Source of the DNA: Treponema sp.
GTDB taxonomy: Bacteria; Spirochaetota; Spirochaetia; Treponematales; Breznakiellaceae
DNA length: 19,503 nt
NCBI GenBank assembly: GCA_009786625.1
Contig: WQRT01000004.1
Span: 12,827 to 32,329, forward strand
Reading direction: 5' to 3'
The notes beneath the pieces were generated by a model. It was not told the origin of the DNA. It saw only the letters and a list, made by a program, of their open reading frames with translations, and did no database searches. Position 1 is the stretch's first letter; every line of letters starts with the position of its first letter. Shown here one piece after another: positions 7,355-15,695 of this stretch. Both the position numbers and the translations under genes were made by a program.

Positions 7355-7383
7355 TTGTGGCTCCGTAAAAAAGGGAATATAAT
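7355..7383 (+). promoter_or_regulatory. Candidate leaderless promoter for upp
   Basis: TTGTGG (7355-7360), a 17-nt spacer and a perfect TATAAT (7378-7383) stand 6 nt before the ATG at 7390, so expected initiation falls on the A of the start codon. The only purine-rich stretch, AAGGGA (7371-7376), lies inside the promoter spacer and would not be in the mRNA. Confidence 0.6.
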
Positions 7384-7389
7384 TTTTAC

Positions 7390-8436
7390 ATGAATAAAAT
7401 AATTTTAAAAGCCGTTGAACTGGACGGTTATTTAACTTCAGGCGACAAGGAATATCTTAAAGAAATTGATACTCTTTTCGGCAAAGCTCTAAATGTTTTT
7501 CCGAAATATCAAGCCGGAGAAAAGGGAGCGGGCGGTACCCTTATAAATATTTACAACGAAATGGGAAATCTGCTTCAGGATATTTGCCAAAAAATACCCG
7601 GGATTCACGTTTATTCTTTTATTTCCCCTCAGCAGGATCACTCGGAAGCATCCCGCGTGATCGCGAAACTAAGAAATGTTAATACTGAGGACAAGGAATT
7701 TGTATATTACATCCAGCGGGCGTACGAAATGCTTTTTAAACTCGCGTGGGGCAGTATTCCCGGCTCGCAGAAAAATCATCTTATTATAAAAACGCCTGTT
7801 ACGCATCCTGCGCAGAATTTCGCGGTTCATAAAATCACAAATATTGATAATATGATCGGTAATACGGTTATGTGCGTTATGCTGCGCGGCGCTCTTCTTC
7901 CGTCAATGATCATGAGTAAAGAAATCGAAGAGTATTCTTCCGCCGGGTATGTAACGCCGTTTGCGCTTTTCAGAATTTACCGTAATGATTCAAAGCGCGA
8001 AAATGATATGGAATACATACTTGATCTGGAAAAGTCATTCGTCGATTTAAAAATGCTTGACGGTAAAGATTTAATTTTCGCAGACCCGATGAACGCGACA
8101 GGCGGAAGCCTTGTTACGGTAATTAAATACCTAAAGGAAGCCGGGATAAAACCGCGTTCTATTTTATTCTTTAATGTTATCGCCGCGTTAAAAGGAGCGT
8201 TACGCGTTGTCCGCGCTCTTGAAAACTGCGATGTTTACACGCTCTGGATGGACGGCGTTTTAAACGAGGACGCTTATATCATGCCGGGTCTTGGGGACGC
8301 AGGGGACCGCATCAACGGAAAGGACAGCGAAAAAAATCCCAGAAACATAATCCAGCTTTTAGCCGATTACGGCGCAGGAATGGCGAATCTTTACCGTTCA
8401 CAGTTCCGCGGAATTGAGAATACCGTTCTCAAGTAA
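7390..8436 (+). CDS. upp: Uracil phosphoribosyltransferase with N-terminal extension
   Basis: The C-terminal part (about 135-348) is a uracil phosphoribosyltransferase, which makes UMP from uracil and PRPP in pyrimidine salvage. The PRPP loop DPMNATGGS is at 232-240 (typical DPMLATGGS). The uracil-binding [12 protein letters not shown] segment is at 296-307, and [13 protein letters not shown] and RGALLPS match the entry segment and the RxG region. The common enzyme has about 208 residues; this one has about 130 extra at the N-terminus with no motif I recognise, including a Gly-rich AGEKGAGGT and a helical stretch. The canonical Leu of DPML is Asn here, so substrate preference may differ. It is followed 2 nt later by a TPR gene and preceded by a leaderless-type promoter. 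Confidence 0.85.
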   Translation: MNKIILKAVELDGYLTSGDKEYLKEIDTLFGKALNVFPKYQAGEKGAGGTLINIYNEMGNLLQDICQKIPGIHVYSFISPQQDHSEASRVIAKLRNVNTEDKEFVYYIQRAYEMLFKLAWGSIPGSQKNHLIIKTPVTHPAQNFAVHKITNIDNMIGNTVMCVMLRGALLPSMIMSKEIEEYSSAGYVTPFALFRIYRNDSKRENDMEYILDLEKSFVDLKMLDGKDLIFADPMNATGGSLVTVIKYLKEAGIKPRSILFFNVIAALKGALRVVRALENCDVYTLWMDGVLNEDAYIMPGLGDAGDRINGKDSEKNPRNIIQLLADYGAGMANLYRSQFRGIENTVLK

Positions 8437-8438
8437 TT

Positions 8439-9392
8439 ATGTATAAATATGTTTTAACATTTTTTATTTTAATTGTCTCTTTATTAACAACCTGCGCCGG
8501 GATGGCCGCTTCCGCGGAGGAATATTATAACATCGGCATGGCATATTACGATCTTGGAAGATACGAAGATGCCGAAAGATGGCTTTTAAGAGCTCGCGCC
8601 GCGGACAGAACATATACCGCGTCGCAGTACAATCTTGGGCGGCTTGCTTTTGAAATGGGGCGTTACAGTGAAGCTGTAAGGTATTTCGAGGATGTTTTAA
8701 GAAGCGACGCGGATAATACAATCGCGTTAAGAGCCGCCGCCTATACAAGAATCAAGATGGGTGATTTAGAAGCCGCGCAGAATCACTATTCAAGGCTTTT
8801 ACAGCTTGTTCCTGAAAGCGCGGATGACGGGTACAACCACGCTCTTGTGTTACACGCAATGGAACGCTACAGTGACGCTGAAGCAGTGCTTGAAAGATAT
8901 CCGCAGTCCCTGCTCGCTAAGGGCAGCTCTCTTCTTTTGTACGCGCGATGCCAGGCGGCTGGAAACAAAATTGAAGCGCTTGACAGCTTCGCGGATTACT
9001 TAGGCGAAAATTCCGTACCCGAAGTCCGCTTTGAATACGCCGCGGCGCTTGAATACCACGAAATGTATGCGAGAGCTTTAGAGGAATACAGGCTGTCTCT
9101 ATCAGAAACCGCGGTTACATCTCCCGCAAGAAACAACATTCGTTTCGCGATCGCAAAAGTTTTATTAATTGCCGACGAAAATAGCGGCGAAGGCTTTGAT
9201 GAACTTGAAAGCGCGGTTAGCGGAGGTTTCAACAATGTTGAAGCTCTTGAAGAGCTTATAAGCGGCGGGATGTTAAACGCCGCCAATACTGAAAGGCTTC
9301 AGGGAATCGCAAACGCCATGCGCCGCACCTCTTCCGCGCAGGAAGAAGAAAATGAAGAATCTGATGATCTATCAGAAACTGATACGCAGTGA
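8439..9392 (+). CDS. Exported TPR-repeat protein (possible lipoprotein)
   Basis: A 317-residue protein. The N-terminus MYKYVLTFFILIVSLLTTC is a signal sequence. Either C19 is lipidated (weak lipobox LTTC) or signal peptidase I cuts after AASA (about residue 26). Residues about 26-230 form five or six TPRs, for example AEEYYNIGMAYYDLGRYEDAERWL and ASQYNLGRLAFEMGRYSEAVRYF. The C-terminal tail (about 293-317) is acidic and probably disordered (EEENEESDD). It should be a periplasmic scaffold at the inner or outer membrane. The start lies 2 nt after upp with no Shine-Dalgarno sequence, so coupling is likely. The final 21 nt, including the stop, overlap the 3' end of the convergent giant outer-membrane gene. 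Confidence 0.85.
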   Translation: MYKYVLTFFILIVSLLTTCAGMAASAEEYYNIGMAYYDLGRYEDAERWLLRARAADRTYTASQYNLGRLAFEMGRYSEAVRYFEDVLRSDADNTIALRAAAYTRIKMGDLEAAQNHYSRLLQLVPESADDGYNHALVLHAMERYSDAEAVLERYPQSLLAKGSSLLLYARCQAAGNKIEALDSFADYLGENSVPEVRFEYAAALEYHEMYARALEEYRLSLSETAVTSPARNNIRFAIAKVLLIADENSGEGFDELESAVSGGFNNVEALEELISGGMLNAANTERLQGIANAMRRTSSAQEEENEESDDLSETDTQ

Positions 9393-12300
9393 TGTTCCGA
9401 TAACAGCGTCAAATGTAAAGGTCTCGCTGTTATAATCCTGTCCTAATATAAATTTTAAGAAACCTGTAAAATTAAGCCTTCCCGGAATTCTGATTATCTC
9501 TTCGTGCCCCGCCGTTATTAACCAGCGTAAATTTTTTCCTGAATTGTCAAATGATAATTCAAGAATCTCTCTTCTAAGCTGTTCGTAACGGGATCTGAAT
9601 AAGGTTGACATTGTAAACCACGAACTATCATCGGAAACTAATGATATAAGCCAATTATATACAAAATTAATCAAAGTAAATCGCGCGGGTGTTTCCCAGT
9701 CGAATGAAAATGTTTCCACCCAATGTCCGTCTGAACGCCATGTAATTTGATTTCTGAGATTTAAACGGCCTCCTGTAAACCCCATGAAAGCCGCTCTGAA
9801 AGAAGATTGTAACCTCCAGATAATATCTTCGTCATTTGGAATAATAAATCCTGTTTCCACGGCGTGAATGAATTCATCGTTTTGATAAAACGGAAAAAGT
9901 GTTATATATCCAAGCGCACCGAACATATTGATACTGGAAAAACCGATACCGGCTCCGATATTGAGCATATCTGCTCTTGTGTCCATTTTTTGTTCCAGCA
10001 TCCTTTCAAGACGCAGTGATGCGCCTGAAGGAATAATAAATGACCAGAGATTATAAACCGAAGGAAAATTTACCCCTGTGCTGAAATGATCGTTAAACGC
10101 TATATAATTCGCGAGGGGCGACAAAGGTGAATCATTTATCAGAGCGTCCATTGCGTCGTTCAATTCGGACGCAAAAAGAGAATAACCGGGAACTATTCTC
10201 CAAAGGTGAATACTATCATGCAGACTTTCAAAAAATTTCGTTCCATCGGCGAGCGCGTCGTCCCCTGAAAAATTAAGATGCATTTTAAAACTTCTTCCCG
10301 CTCTTATGTTAAAGTTTAAATCCCCAAGAACTACAGGCACATTTAAGAAAAGCGAATTTTCAGACTGGGTAATATTATTAGCCGCGATAAAACCGGTTTT
10401 CCCGTCTGCTGTAATCACCGCGCCTACCGGTACTGTCCTCATGTTTAAAACTATCTGTGAACTTGTTCTTCTTGTTTCGGCATTGTACCCCAAATCAGGA
10501 ACAAGCGGTTTCCATGACCTTACATAAAGATCAAGATAATTTTCATCTTCACTAACCCGCTCTGCGCTTGTCCATTCAGAACGCGCGTTTACGGAAACAG
10601 CGGGGATAAGAACATTACGCGATCTGTAGCCTATGTTGTAGTTCCAGTTTTGCTTCAATTTATATAAGTCATAGACCGCATCAGCGTCAAAACCCGCGAA
10701 AAAATCCGATGAAAAAGCCATATTAAAACTGTGGCGCGTGTAATTTGCATACGGGGACGCGTAAAAAGATTCCCTGAAAGAGAAATAGCCGATTGCTCTT
10801 GACAGCGAATGATCCGCGTTCCATACAAATGATTCCTGCGCTGATGTAAATGAAAAATTTCCCTTTAACTGTACGCCGAAAACGGAAATCTGCGCACCTG
10901 TGCGGCTGACTACGCTTCCTGTAATATTATCAGGCTGTCCGCCGTGAACACGGTATTCTGATTCGGCTGCGGTTGAGATCGCAAAATCAGAGAGCACGGG
11001 AATACCGCCCGCAGATATAATTGATCCTCGTCTTGAATATTGAAAAGCGGCGCCAAGATTCATCCTGTAAACATGAACCGCGTCTTCCAAAATTATTTCG
11101 TCAATTCTGATGCTTCCGTTTTCAAGCGCCGCACCTGCGCGGTCAATAATAAGCGCAATATAACTTAAAACCTGCGATGACGGATCGGGGTTAAGACCCT
11201 GCGGCCTGTAATGAAAACTTGCGTATAACACCGCTTCACCGTCTACAAAAACACCCTGATTATCCCCCTGATAACATATCGTGACCTTTGACCATTTATC
11301 CGGGGAAAGAGCGCTTACGGGAATATGAGCTTCAAGATATGCGTTTTTAAGTGATTCAGAACCCGATGCCGCGTAAAAATGCAGTGTTCCGTCAAAATTA
11401 TTAGAAGGCTTTACATAAAAAGAAAGAGAGCGGTAATCAGCTAACGGCACATTTGATATCCTTCCGTCAGCGCCCGCTCCAATCCCAGCCTGCATATCTT
11501 CCCATCTTATTTCAAGAACGTTATGTGTACTGCTGAGGCGGTTAGTTTCAGGATGATTTATTCCAAGTGACGCGTCTCTTGTTTCAAGGACATTGACATT
11601 ATTGTAAACCGCGCCCAAATTACTTTCCGCGTTTATTGTGTTTGCGCTTGAATCATAAGTAACGGCTCTGAACGCGGCTCCGTGTACAATGGGAGAAGCT
11701 ATTAACACGCGCCCCGATATATCACCGCTTCCTTCGTATAACGCTATTACGCGCAAATATTTCGCGTCCGCGAGTTTTATTCTGTCATTATCATTTAAAA
11801 AAAAACTTGCTAAATCCGCGTCTCCTTCAGGGGCCGCTCCGGCGCGGGGATAGATTGTTTTCTCCCATATAAGATTGGAATTCTCCATAAATGAAAAATC
11901 GCTTCCCGACAAAGAACCGATTTGTATAATAAGTTTTAATCCCGCGATATCGCCTTGTATATCATAAAGCCTGTATGGAATTTCAATTTCACCAGCGCGG
12001 GAAATAATATCCATGTAGTAATCGAGAGGAACTTGAAATCCTGTCCAGTTAGTTTCCTGATTTAATTCAAACTCGGCAGTTAGAACCTGCGTATCTCCAA
12101 GATATAAATCTTTCGCAGGATAAGGCCTATTGATCCCTGAAATTACAGGAGTATTCCATTCGATATTCATAAGAGTAGAACCCATGATGCTATTGTCATA
12201 ATAGTTTCTGTAGATCAAATCCGCGCGGTTAGACAAGTTCAACAGATATGAAGAAATAATAGGAGGATTTGATATAAAAGATGTTTCCGGCGTAAGAGCG

Positions 12301-14114
12301 ATTACGATCTCACTGCCTTCCATTCCGGCGGCGCGGTAAAGGTTCGTGGTATCTGTCTGCACAAACATAAAGCCGCCTGTTACATGCGCTTTAAGCGAGT
12401 CATAATCAAGAGCCGCCTTCATGCTTACGCCGACTGTACCTGTGTTTCTCTGATCATCAACCGAGAACGCGTCCTCCGATAAATTCCAGCGCACACCGAT
12501 TGCCGCCTGTGCGGAAAAGGGCCCCCTTCCCCCGTAGACCGCGCCGAACCCCGCCGCTATGCTTCCGGCATTTGTTTCTTCGCTTCTTTTTAAATATGTT
12601 ATGCGTATTAACTCGTTATTTCCCGCGGCGGATAATAGCGTAACCTCTCCTGTTGATGAATTATAACTGAAATTGACATCCTGAATTCCGCTGCGCCATA
12701 CTTGTATTGAACCTGATACCGCGTCCGTTCCAATTAAATAACCGCCGGCGCTGTTATAGTTTGTAAAACGCAAAGTAATATCGCCTGTGAAAACACCGGG
12801 ACTGACAAGATAGATTTCCGGGTAAATGTCAGCTAACGGCCAGATTGACTCGGGGCTTCTCCGTTCCTGAGAGCCGGCGCGTAAAAGGTCGTATACCCCT
12901 CTTGTGTTTATTGTTTGATCCAGTAAAGGAATATCTGAATAAGCTGTAAAGGAATCGATCCTGACAAGTTCAAACGATGTGATAAGTTCCCCGGACGAAA
13001 CTTTTACAACAGCGGCTTCTTCCGCCGCGCCTGACGGAGAGTTATAACGGCTTTGCCTTTCAAACGGCGAGAATGTCCCGCTCTCGTAAATTACAAGGGC
13101 GTTTAACTGTCCAAACATTACTTCACCGGGTCTTCCCGGAAATGCGGAACCGCTTCTTTCGCCGCACTGCGGATAATCTTTAAGGTTTACGCCTGTGAAC
13201 CATTTTTGAATATCGGATAGAAATCCTGTTTGATCATCATAATCACCCATTGAATTCCATGGACTTAAAACGCCTTGTACTGTGTACGAAACTGCGATCA
13301 TACCTTGAGGCCTTATGCTAAGTTCCAAAAGCCCGTTTAATCTTGATACCGCGTATTCGCTTGATGATGCTATCCTCCATCTGCGCCCGGATGAATCATA
13401 AACGGTTCCGTTTTCATCTTCGATATAGATAATGATATTGGAATCAATATTGGTGTCAGGCAATACAAACGATACGCCGCGAATAGGGTTTTGCGGCTGA
13501 ACATAATTGTAAGTTCTTTCCCTGCTGCCGTAAAAAACGCGTTCCTCCCTTGAAGCCGAATCATAACGAACCAATGCGTGGAATGACAGATCACCGCTTC
13601 CGAAGCGGCTGTAAAAACCGAATGATGATGTTGAATCTCCTCCAAGATCAAGGTATGGAAATGACGGGAAATCAAGGCCTGTATTTCCGATACCGATGTA
13701 TTGTATGAACTCTCTCTGCCTTCCTTCATATCCCGCCCGGTAGGTGTTCCCGATTGAGTTCTCAGCGAAATTCGCTTCTACAAACCACCTGTCGTTAATC
13801 CATAAGGAAAGACCAATATCGGCTTCCTGTTCAAAGAGCGGAACATGTGAAGATGAGAATCCAAACCCCAATGGCGAAACCAGAAAACCGGTTCCAAACT
13901 GCAAAGCGCCTTTCCATGAACCTGTCATAAAAAGCGAAACTTCGGAATCCAAAAGTGAAAAAGACAAAAGTTCAAGCGGAGCCTCTCCGTAAATTCTCCG
14001 GCGGACTTCCTCAATATCAAAATCACCCTGCCCTTCCTGGGTGAATCCGCGGACACATGCCAAAATCAAAAGGCAAAGGAGAAAATAATTTTTTAAGGCT
14101 TTCCGCAATGCCAT
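9372..14114 (-). CDS. Giant beta-barrel outer-membrane/surface protein, 1580 residues
   Basis: The largest gene of the window. The N-terminus MALRKALKNYFLLCLLILAC is a signal sequence with either a lipobox (LILAC) or a signal peptidase I site after FTQ. Most of the chain alternates aromatic and polar residues in amphipathic strands, and the last residue is Phe (TSLRISF), as expected for an outer-membrane barrel. Residues about 855-1010 look like a jelly-roll, carbohydrate-binding-like module: LSFYVKPSN, DGTLHFYAAS, WSKVTICYQGDNQGVFVDG, GSIRIDEIIL. Repeated features such as SYTVQG and LIRITYLKR suggest a multi-domain architecture. The size and layout are loosely reminiscent of the SprA/Sov type IX translocon channel of Bacteroidetes, but I cannot show homology. 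The frame is intact throughout, with no Shine-Dalgarno sequence. Its role in transport or adhesion is unknown. Confidence 0.85.
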   Translation of the reverse strand: MALRKALKNYFLLCLLILACVRGFTQEGQGDFDIEEVRRRIYGEAPLELLSFSLLDSEVSLFMTGSWKGALQFGTGFLVSPLGFGFSSSHVPLFEQEADIGLSLWINDRWFVEANFAENSIGNTYRAGYEGRQREFIQYIGIGNTGLDFPSFPYLDLGGDSTSSFGFYSRFGSGDLSFHALVRYDSASREERVFYGSRERTYNYVQPQNPIRGVSFVLPDTNIDSNIIIYIEDENGTVYDSSGRRWRIASSSEYAVSRLNGLLELSIRPQGMIAVSYTVQGVLSPWNSMGDYDDQTGFLSDIQKWFTGVNLKDYPQCGERSGSAFPGRPGEVMFGQLNALVIYESGTFSPFERQSRYNSPSGAAEEAAVVKVSSGELITSFELVRIDSFTAYSDIPLLDQTINTRGVYDLLRAGSQERRSPESIWPLADIYPEIYLVSPGVFTGDITLRFTNYNSAGGYLIGTDAVSGSIQVWRSGIQDVNFSYNSSTGEVTLLSAAGNNELIRITYLKRSEETNAGSIAAGFGAVYGGRGPFSAQAAIGVRWNLSEDAFSVDDQRNTGTVGVSMKAALDYDSLKAHVTGGFMFVQTDTTNLYRAAGMEGSEIVIALTPETSFISNPPIISSYLLNLSNRADLIYRNYYDNSIMGSTLMNIEWNTPVISGINRPYPAKDLYLGDTQVLTAEFELNQETNWTGFQVPLDYYMDIISRAGEIEIPYRLYDIQGDIAGLKLIIQIGSLSGSDFSFMENSNLIWEKTIYPRAGAAPEGDADLASFFLNDNDRIKLADAKYLRVIALYEGSGDISGRVLIASPIVHGAAFRAVTYDSSANTINAESNLGAVYNNVNVLETRDASLGINHPETNRLSSTHNVLEIRWEDMQAGIGAGADGRISNVPLADYRSLSFYVKPSNNFDGTLHFYAASGSESLKNAYLEAHIPVSALSPDKWSKVTICYQGDNQGVFVDGEAVLYASFHYRPQGLNPDPSSQVLSYIALIIDRAGAALENGSIRIDEIILEDAVHVYRMNLGAAFQYSRRGSIISAGGIPVLSDFAISTAAESEYRVHGGQPDNITGSVVSRTGAQISVFGVQLKGNFSFTSAQESFVWNADHSLSRAIGYFSFRESFYASPYANYTRHSFNMAFSSDFFAGFDADAVYDLYKLKQNWNYNIGYRSRNVLIPAVSVNARSEWTSAERVSEDENYLDLYVRSWKPLVPDLGYNAETRRTSSQIVLNMRTVPVGAVITADGKTGFIAANNITQSENSLFLNVPVVLGDLNFNIRAGRSFKMHLNFSGDDALADGTKFFESLHDSIHLWRIVPGYSLFASELNDAMDALINDSPLSPLANYIAFNDHFSTGVNFPSVYNLWSFIIPSGASLRLERMLEQKMDTRADMLNIGAGIGFSSINMFGALGYITLFPFYQNDEFIHAVETGFIIPNDEDIIWRLQSSFRAAFMGFTGGRLNLRNQITWRSDGHWVETFSFDWETPARFTLINFVYNWLISLVSDDSSWFTMSTLFRSRYEQLRREILELSFDNSGKNLRWLITAGHEEIIRIPGRLNFTGFLKFILGQDYNSETFTFDAVIGTSLRISF

Positions 14115-14204
14115 TTTATGTTAATAATATCATAAAAATATATTTTTATCTCAGGCTGCGCCTTGATGTCTATTCAATCCTGTCTTATTCATGTATCATG
14201 AATT

Positions 14205-14492
14205 ATGATTGTTTCGATGATACAGATTATTTTTGAAATCCCTGATACAAACAACATTAAAGAAAAACGCCGGGTAATAAAATCAATTATCGAGAAAATG
14301 CGGCGGCGTTTTCACATAAGCGCAGCGGAGGTTGATCTTCAGGACTCTCTTTCATTTTCGCAGATTGGCGGTGCGCTGGTATCAAACTCCGTTCCTTTCG
14401 GTGAAACCGTACTGAGAAAGGCGTTTAACATGATAGAAAATGAAACGCATGTGCGTATTCAGGATATGAAAATTCATTCGGAGGATTTCTAA
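14205..14492 (+). CDS. DUF503 (YlxP-like) family protein
   Basis: A 95-residue soluble protein matching DUF503. The N-terminal beta strand MIVSMIQIIFEIP is followed by NIKEKRRVIKSIIEKMRRRF (16-35), then HISAAEVDLQDS (36-47), a conserved block in this family, and IGGALVSNS (54-62). The function is not firmly known. In many bacteria the gene sits next to translation factors such as infB and rbfA; here it does not. The stop and the following lipoprotein's ATG share one base (TAATG), so the two are translationally coupled. A TATCAT box at 14194-14199 ends 5 nt before the ATG, which would fit another leaderless transcript, but no convincing -35 box is visible. Confidence 0.87.
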   Translation: MIVSMIQIIFEIPDTNNIKEKRRVIKSIIEKMRRRFHISAAEVDLQDSLSFSQIGGALVSNSVPFGETVLRKAFNMIENETHVRIQDMKIHSEDF

Positions 14493-15163
14493 TGGCATTT
14501 ACGCGTAAAAAAACAGGGCTGATAACACTAACCGCTCTTCTTCCTGTTTTGATTATTTTTTTTAATTCATGCATCGGCGCCTCCATCGACATAGAGATGA
14601 ACAGAAACGGTTCGGGAAAACTGACAATTGAATACCGGGTTTCCCGCACAGCGGAAAGCATCGGCAGGCTCGACGGCAACGAAGGACGCCCTATAATTCC
14701 TACAGGCAGAACAGACTGGGAAAGAACTGTCTCGCGCATAGACGGATTAAGAATGGCATCCTTCTCCTCCCGCGAAAATCCGCCTGATATCGTTTACAAC
14801 ATAGCGCTTGAATATGATAACCCTCAAGCGCTTTTAAGGTGTCTTGATCCTTCCGGCAGATCGTATATCAGAACAGAAAACAACGCGTCCCGGCTCTGTC
14901 TTATTTTTAATGAATCGGTTCCCGAGGAATTAAACGGAGATCTTCTTAGTTTGGCAAGAAGCGTATCTGACGGTTATAATTTTTCTATTACATTCAGAAC
15001 TGATAGAAATTCTACATTATCTATAACAGACGGACATGGTAATCCCGCTTCTGTACCCCGCTCGGCGGAAATTACTTCACCGGGAAGAAGGGTTTCAATG
15101 TCGCTTAACGTTATGGATTTTATCACAGCCGCGGGCGGTATCGGTGTTATGTTTGAGTGGTAG
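14492..15163 (+). CDS. Lipoprotein, LppM-like N-terminal pattern
   Basis: A 223-residue protein with a lipoprotein signal: basic start MAFTRKKTG, hydrophobic core, then FFNSC with the lipid Cys at 27. The mature start, IDIEMNRNGSGKLTIEYRVSR, resembles the beta-strand opening of LppM-type domains, in which a Cys is followed by a strand with an N-G-[ST]-G turn. The rest is mixed alpha/beta, and no catalytic motif was seen. A good Shine-Dalgarno sequence (GGAGGA) lies 7 nt upstream within the end of the DUF503 gene, and the one-base overlap implies coupled translation. The last 17 nt overlap the 3' end of the convergent XRE repressor gene. It probably acts in the periplasm or at a membrane surface. 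The function is unknown. Confidence 0.83.
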   Translation: MAFTRKKTGLITLTALLPVLIIFFNSCIGASIDIEMNRNGSGKLTIEYRVSRTAESIGRLDGNEGRPIIPTGRTDWERTVSRIDGLRMASFSSRENPPDIVYNIALEYDNPQALLRCLDPSGRSYIRTENNASRLCLIFNESVPEELNGDLLSLARSVSDGYNFSITFRTDRNSTLSITDGHGNPASVPRSAEITSPGRRVSMSLNVMDFITAAGGIGVMFEW

Positions 15164-15521
15164 GTTTTGATATTGCTGTTGATTGTATATCTTGCTTTAA
15201 CTCTCTGACTCGATGGTATAGAATTTTTGAAATATCGTTCATTACTTTTTCTTCAAAATCATCCATCGGTTTATTATTAATAAATGGATATGTTTTTGTA
15301 GAAAAAAGTTCCGGCGCGTCAAACTCAAGCGCAGCGGCAATCCGTTCCAACATTTCCGGGGTGGGAAATTTTTTACAGGTCTCCACCATGCAAATATAAT
15401 GGGTAGATGTATCCACTCTTTCCGCAAGTTCAGCTTGTGTGATTTCCAATCTATGACGCTGTTCTTTTATATTATGGGACAAAACTGATCTAAGACTTGT
15501 CATGTTTTTATTTTCAGTCAT
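15147..15521 (-). CDS. XRE-family transcriptional regulator
   Basis: A 124-residue DNA-binding protein. Residues about 14-70 form a lambda-repressor/XRE helix-turn-helix: LSHNIKEQRHRLEITQAEL, then AERVDTSTHYICMVE as turn and recognition helix, then PTPEMLERIAAALE and APELFS, as in HTH_3 domains. The C-terminal tail (about 85-124) is helical and may mediate oligomerisation or be a degenerate sensing region. The gene is divergent from the CsgG/Lcl lipoprotein with a 174-nt gap that contains two divergent promoters sharing a palindrome, so it most likely represses itself and the lipoprotein. An internal Met at residue 7 is an alternative start. Its 3' end overlaps the preceding lipoprotein by 17 nt. 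Confidence 0.88.
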   Translation of the reverse strand: MTENKNMTSLRSVLSHNIKEQRHRLEITQAELAERVDTSTHYICMVETCKKFPTPEMLERIAAALEFDAPELFSTKTYPFINNKPMDDFEEKVMNDISKILYHRVRELKQDIQSTAISKPTTQT

Positions 15522-15535
15522 TTTCTATTGTATTT

Positions 15536-15564
15536 TATATATCATAGTTGACAACTTCCGTTAA
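15536..15564 (-). promoter_or_regulatory. Candidate promoter of the XRE regulator gene
   Basis: On the - strand, TTAACG (15564-15559), a 17-nt spacer and TATATA (15541-15536) would start transcription near 15529, about 8 nt before the start codon at 15521. Both boxes match only 4 of 6 bases. The spacer contains the palindrome at 15546-15556. Confidence 0.35.
15546..15556. promoter_or_regulatory. Palindromic operator candidate shared by divergent promoters
   Basis: AGTTG-A-CAACT is a perfect 11-nt inverted repeat with a 1-nt centre. It covers the -35 box of the lipoprotein promoter and lies in the spacer of the XRE promoter, so one bound repressor dimer would block both. That the XRE protein is the binder is inference from position. 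A related AGTTG-TCT-CAACT occurs at 17364-17376. Confidence 0.5.
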
Positions 15565-15576
15565 AATAGTTATACT
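15548..15576 (+). promoter_or_regulatory. Strong sigma-70 promoter for the CsgG/Lcl lipoprotein
   Basis: A consensus TTGACA (15548-15553), a 17-nt spacer and TATACT (15571-15576, 5 of 6) make this the best promoter in the window. Initiation is expected near 15583, leaving a leader of about 113 nt before the ATG at 15696. The -35 box overlaps the candidate operator. Confidence 0.75.
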
Positions 15577-15613
15577 CTGTCTGTTTGGTTGTATTCTCCA
15601 AACTATAAGACAG
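15577..15613 (+). promoter_or_regulatory. Bulged stem-loop at the head of the lipoprotein leader
   Basis: CTGTCT-GTTTGG (15577-15588) pairs with CCAAAC (15598-15603) and, after a 4-nt TATA bulge, AGACAG (15608-15613), around a 9-nt loop. That gives 12 base pairs. A second pairing, AGTAAAC plus TAC (15612-15623) with GTAGTTTACT (15667-15676), would close the rest of the leader just before the Shine-Dalgarno sequence. It could stabilise the RNA, regulate translation, or act as a DNA binding site. Confidence 0.5.
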
Positions 15614-15683
15614 TAAACACTACACAACATAGATAAAACATCATCAGGAAATATCAGCCAATAATAGTAGTTTACTTAAAAAT

Positions 15684-15689
15684 GAGGTG
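15684..15689 (+). promoter_or_regulatory. Shine-Dalgarno sequence that fixes the lipoprotein start
   Basis: GAGGTG lies 6-11 nt before the ATG at 15696. An in-frame GTG at 15687 is part of this site and gives a poorer signal peptide, so 15696 is the start. Confidence 0.8.
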
Positions 15690-15695
15690 TTTTGT

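Noticed and set aside
13370..13729. 119-residue frame inside the giant outer-membrane gene, same strand in another frame
   Set aside because: The enclosing 1580-residue frame is continuous and beta-patterned here. The inner frame has no family resemblance and no start signals.
15687..15695. GTG start adding three residues to the Lcl lipoprotein
   Set aside because: The GTG is part of the GAGGTG ribosome-binding site. ATG at 15696 has ideal spacing and a standard MKK signal peptide.
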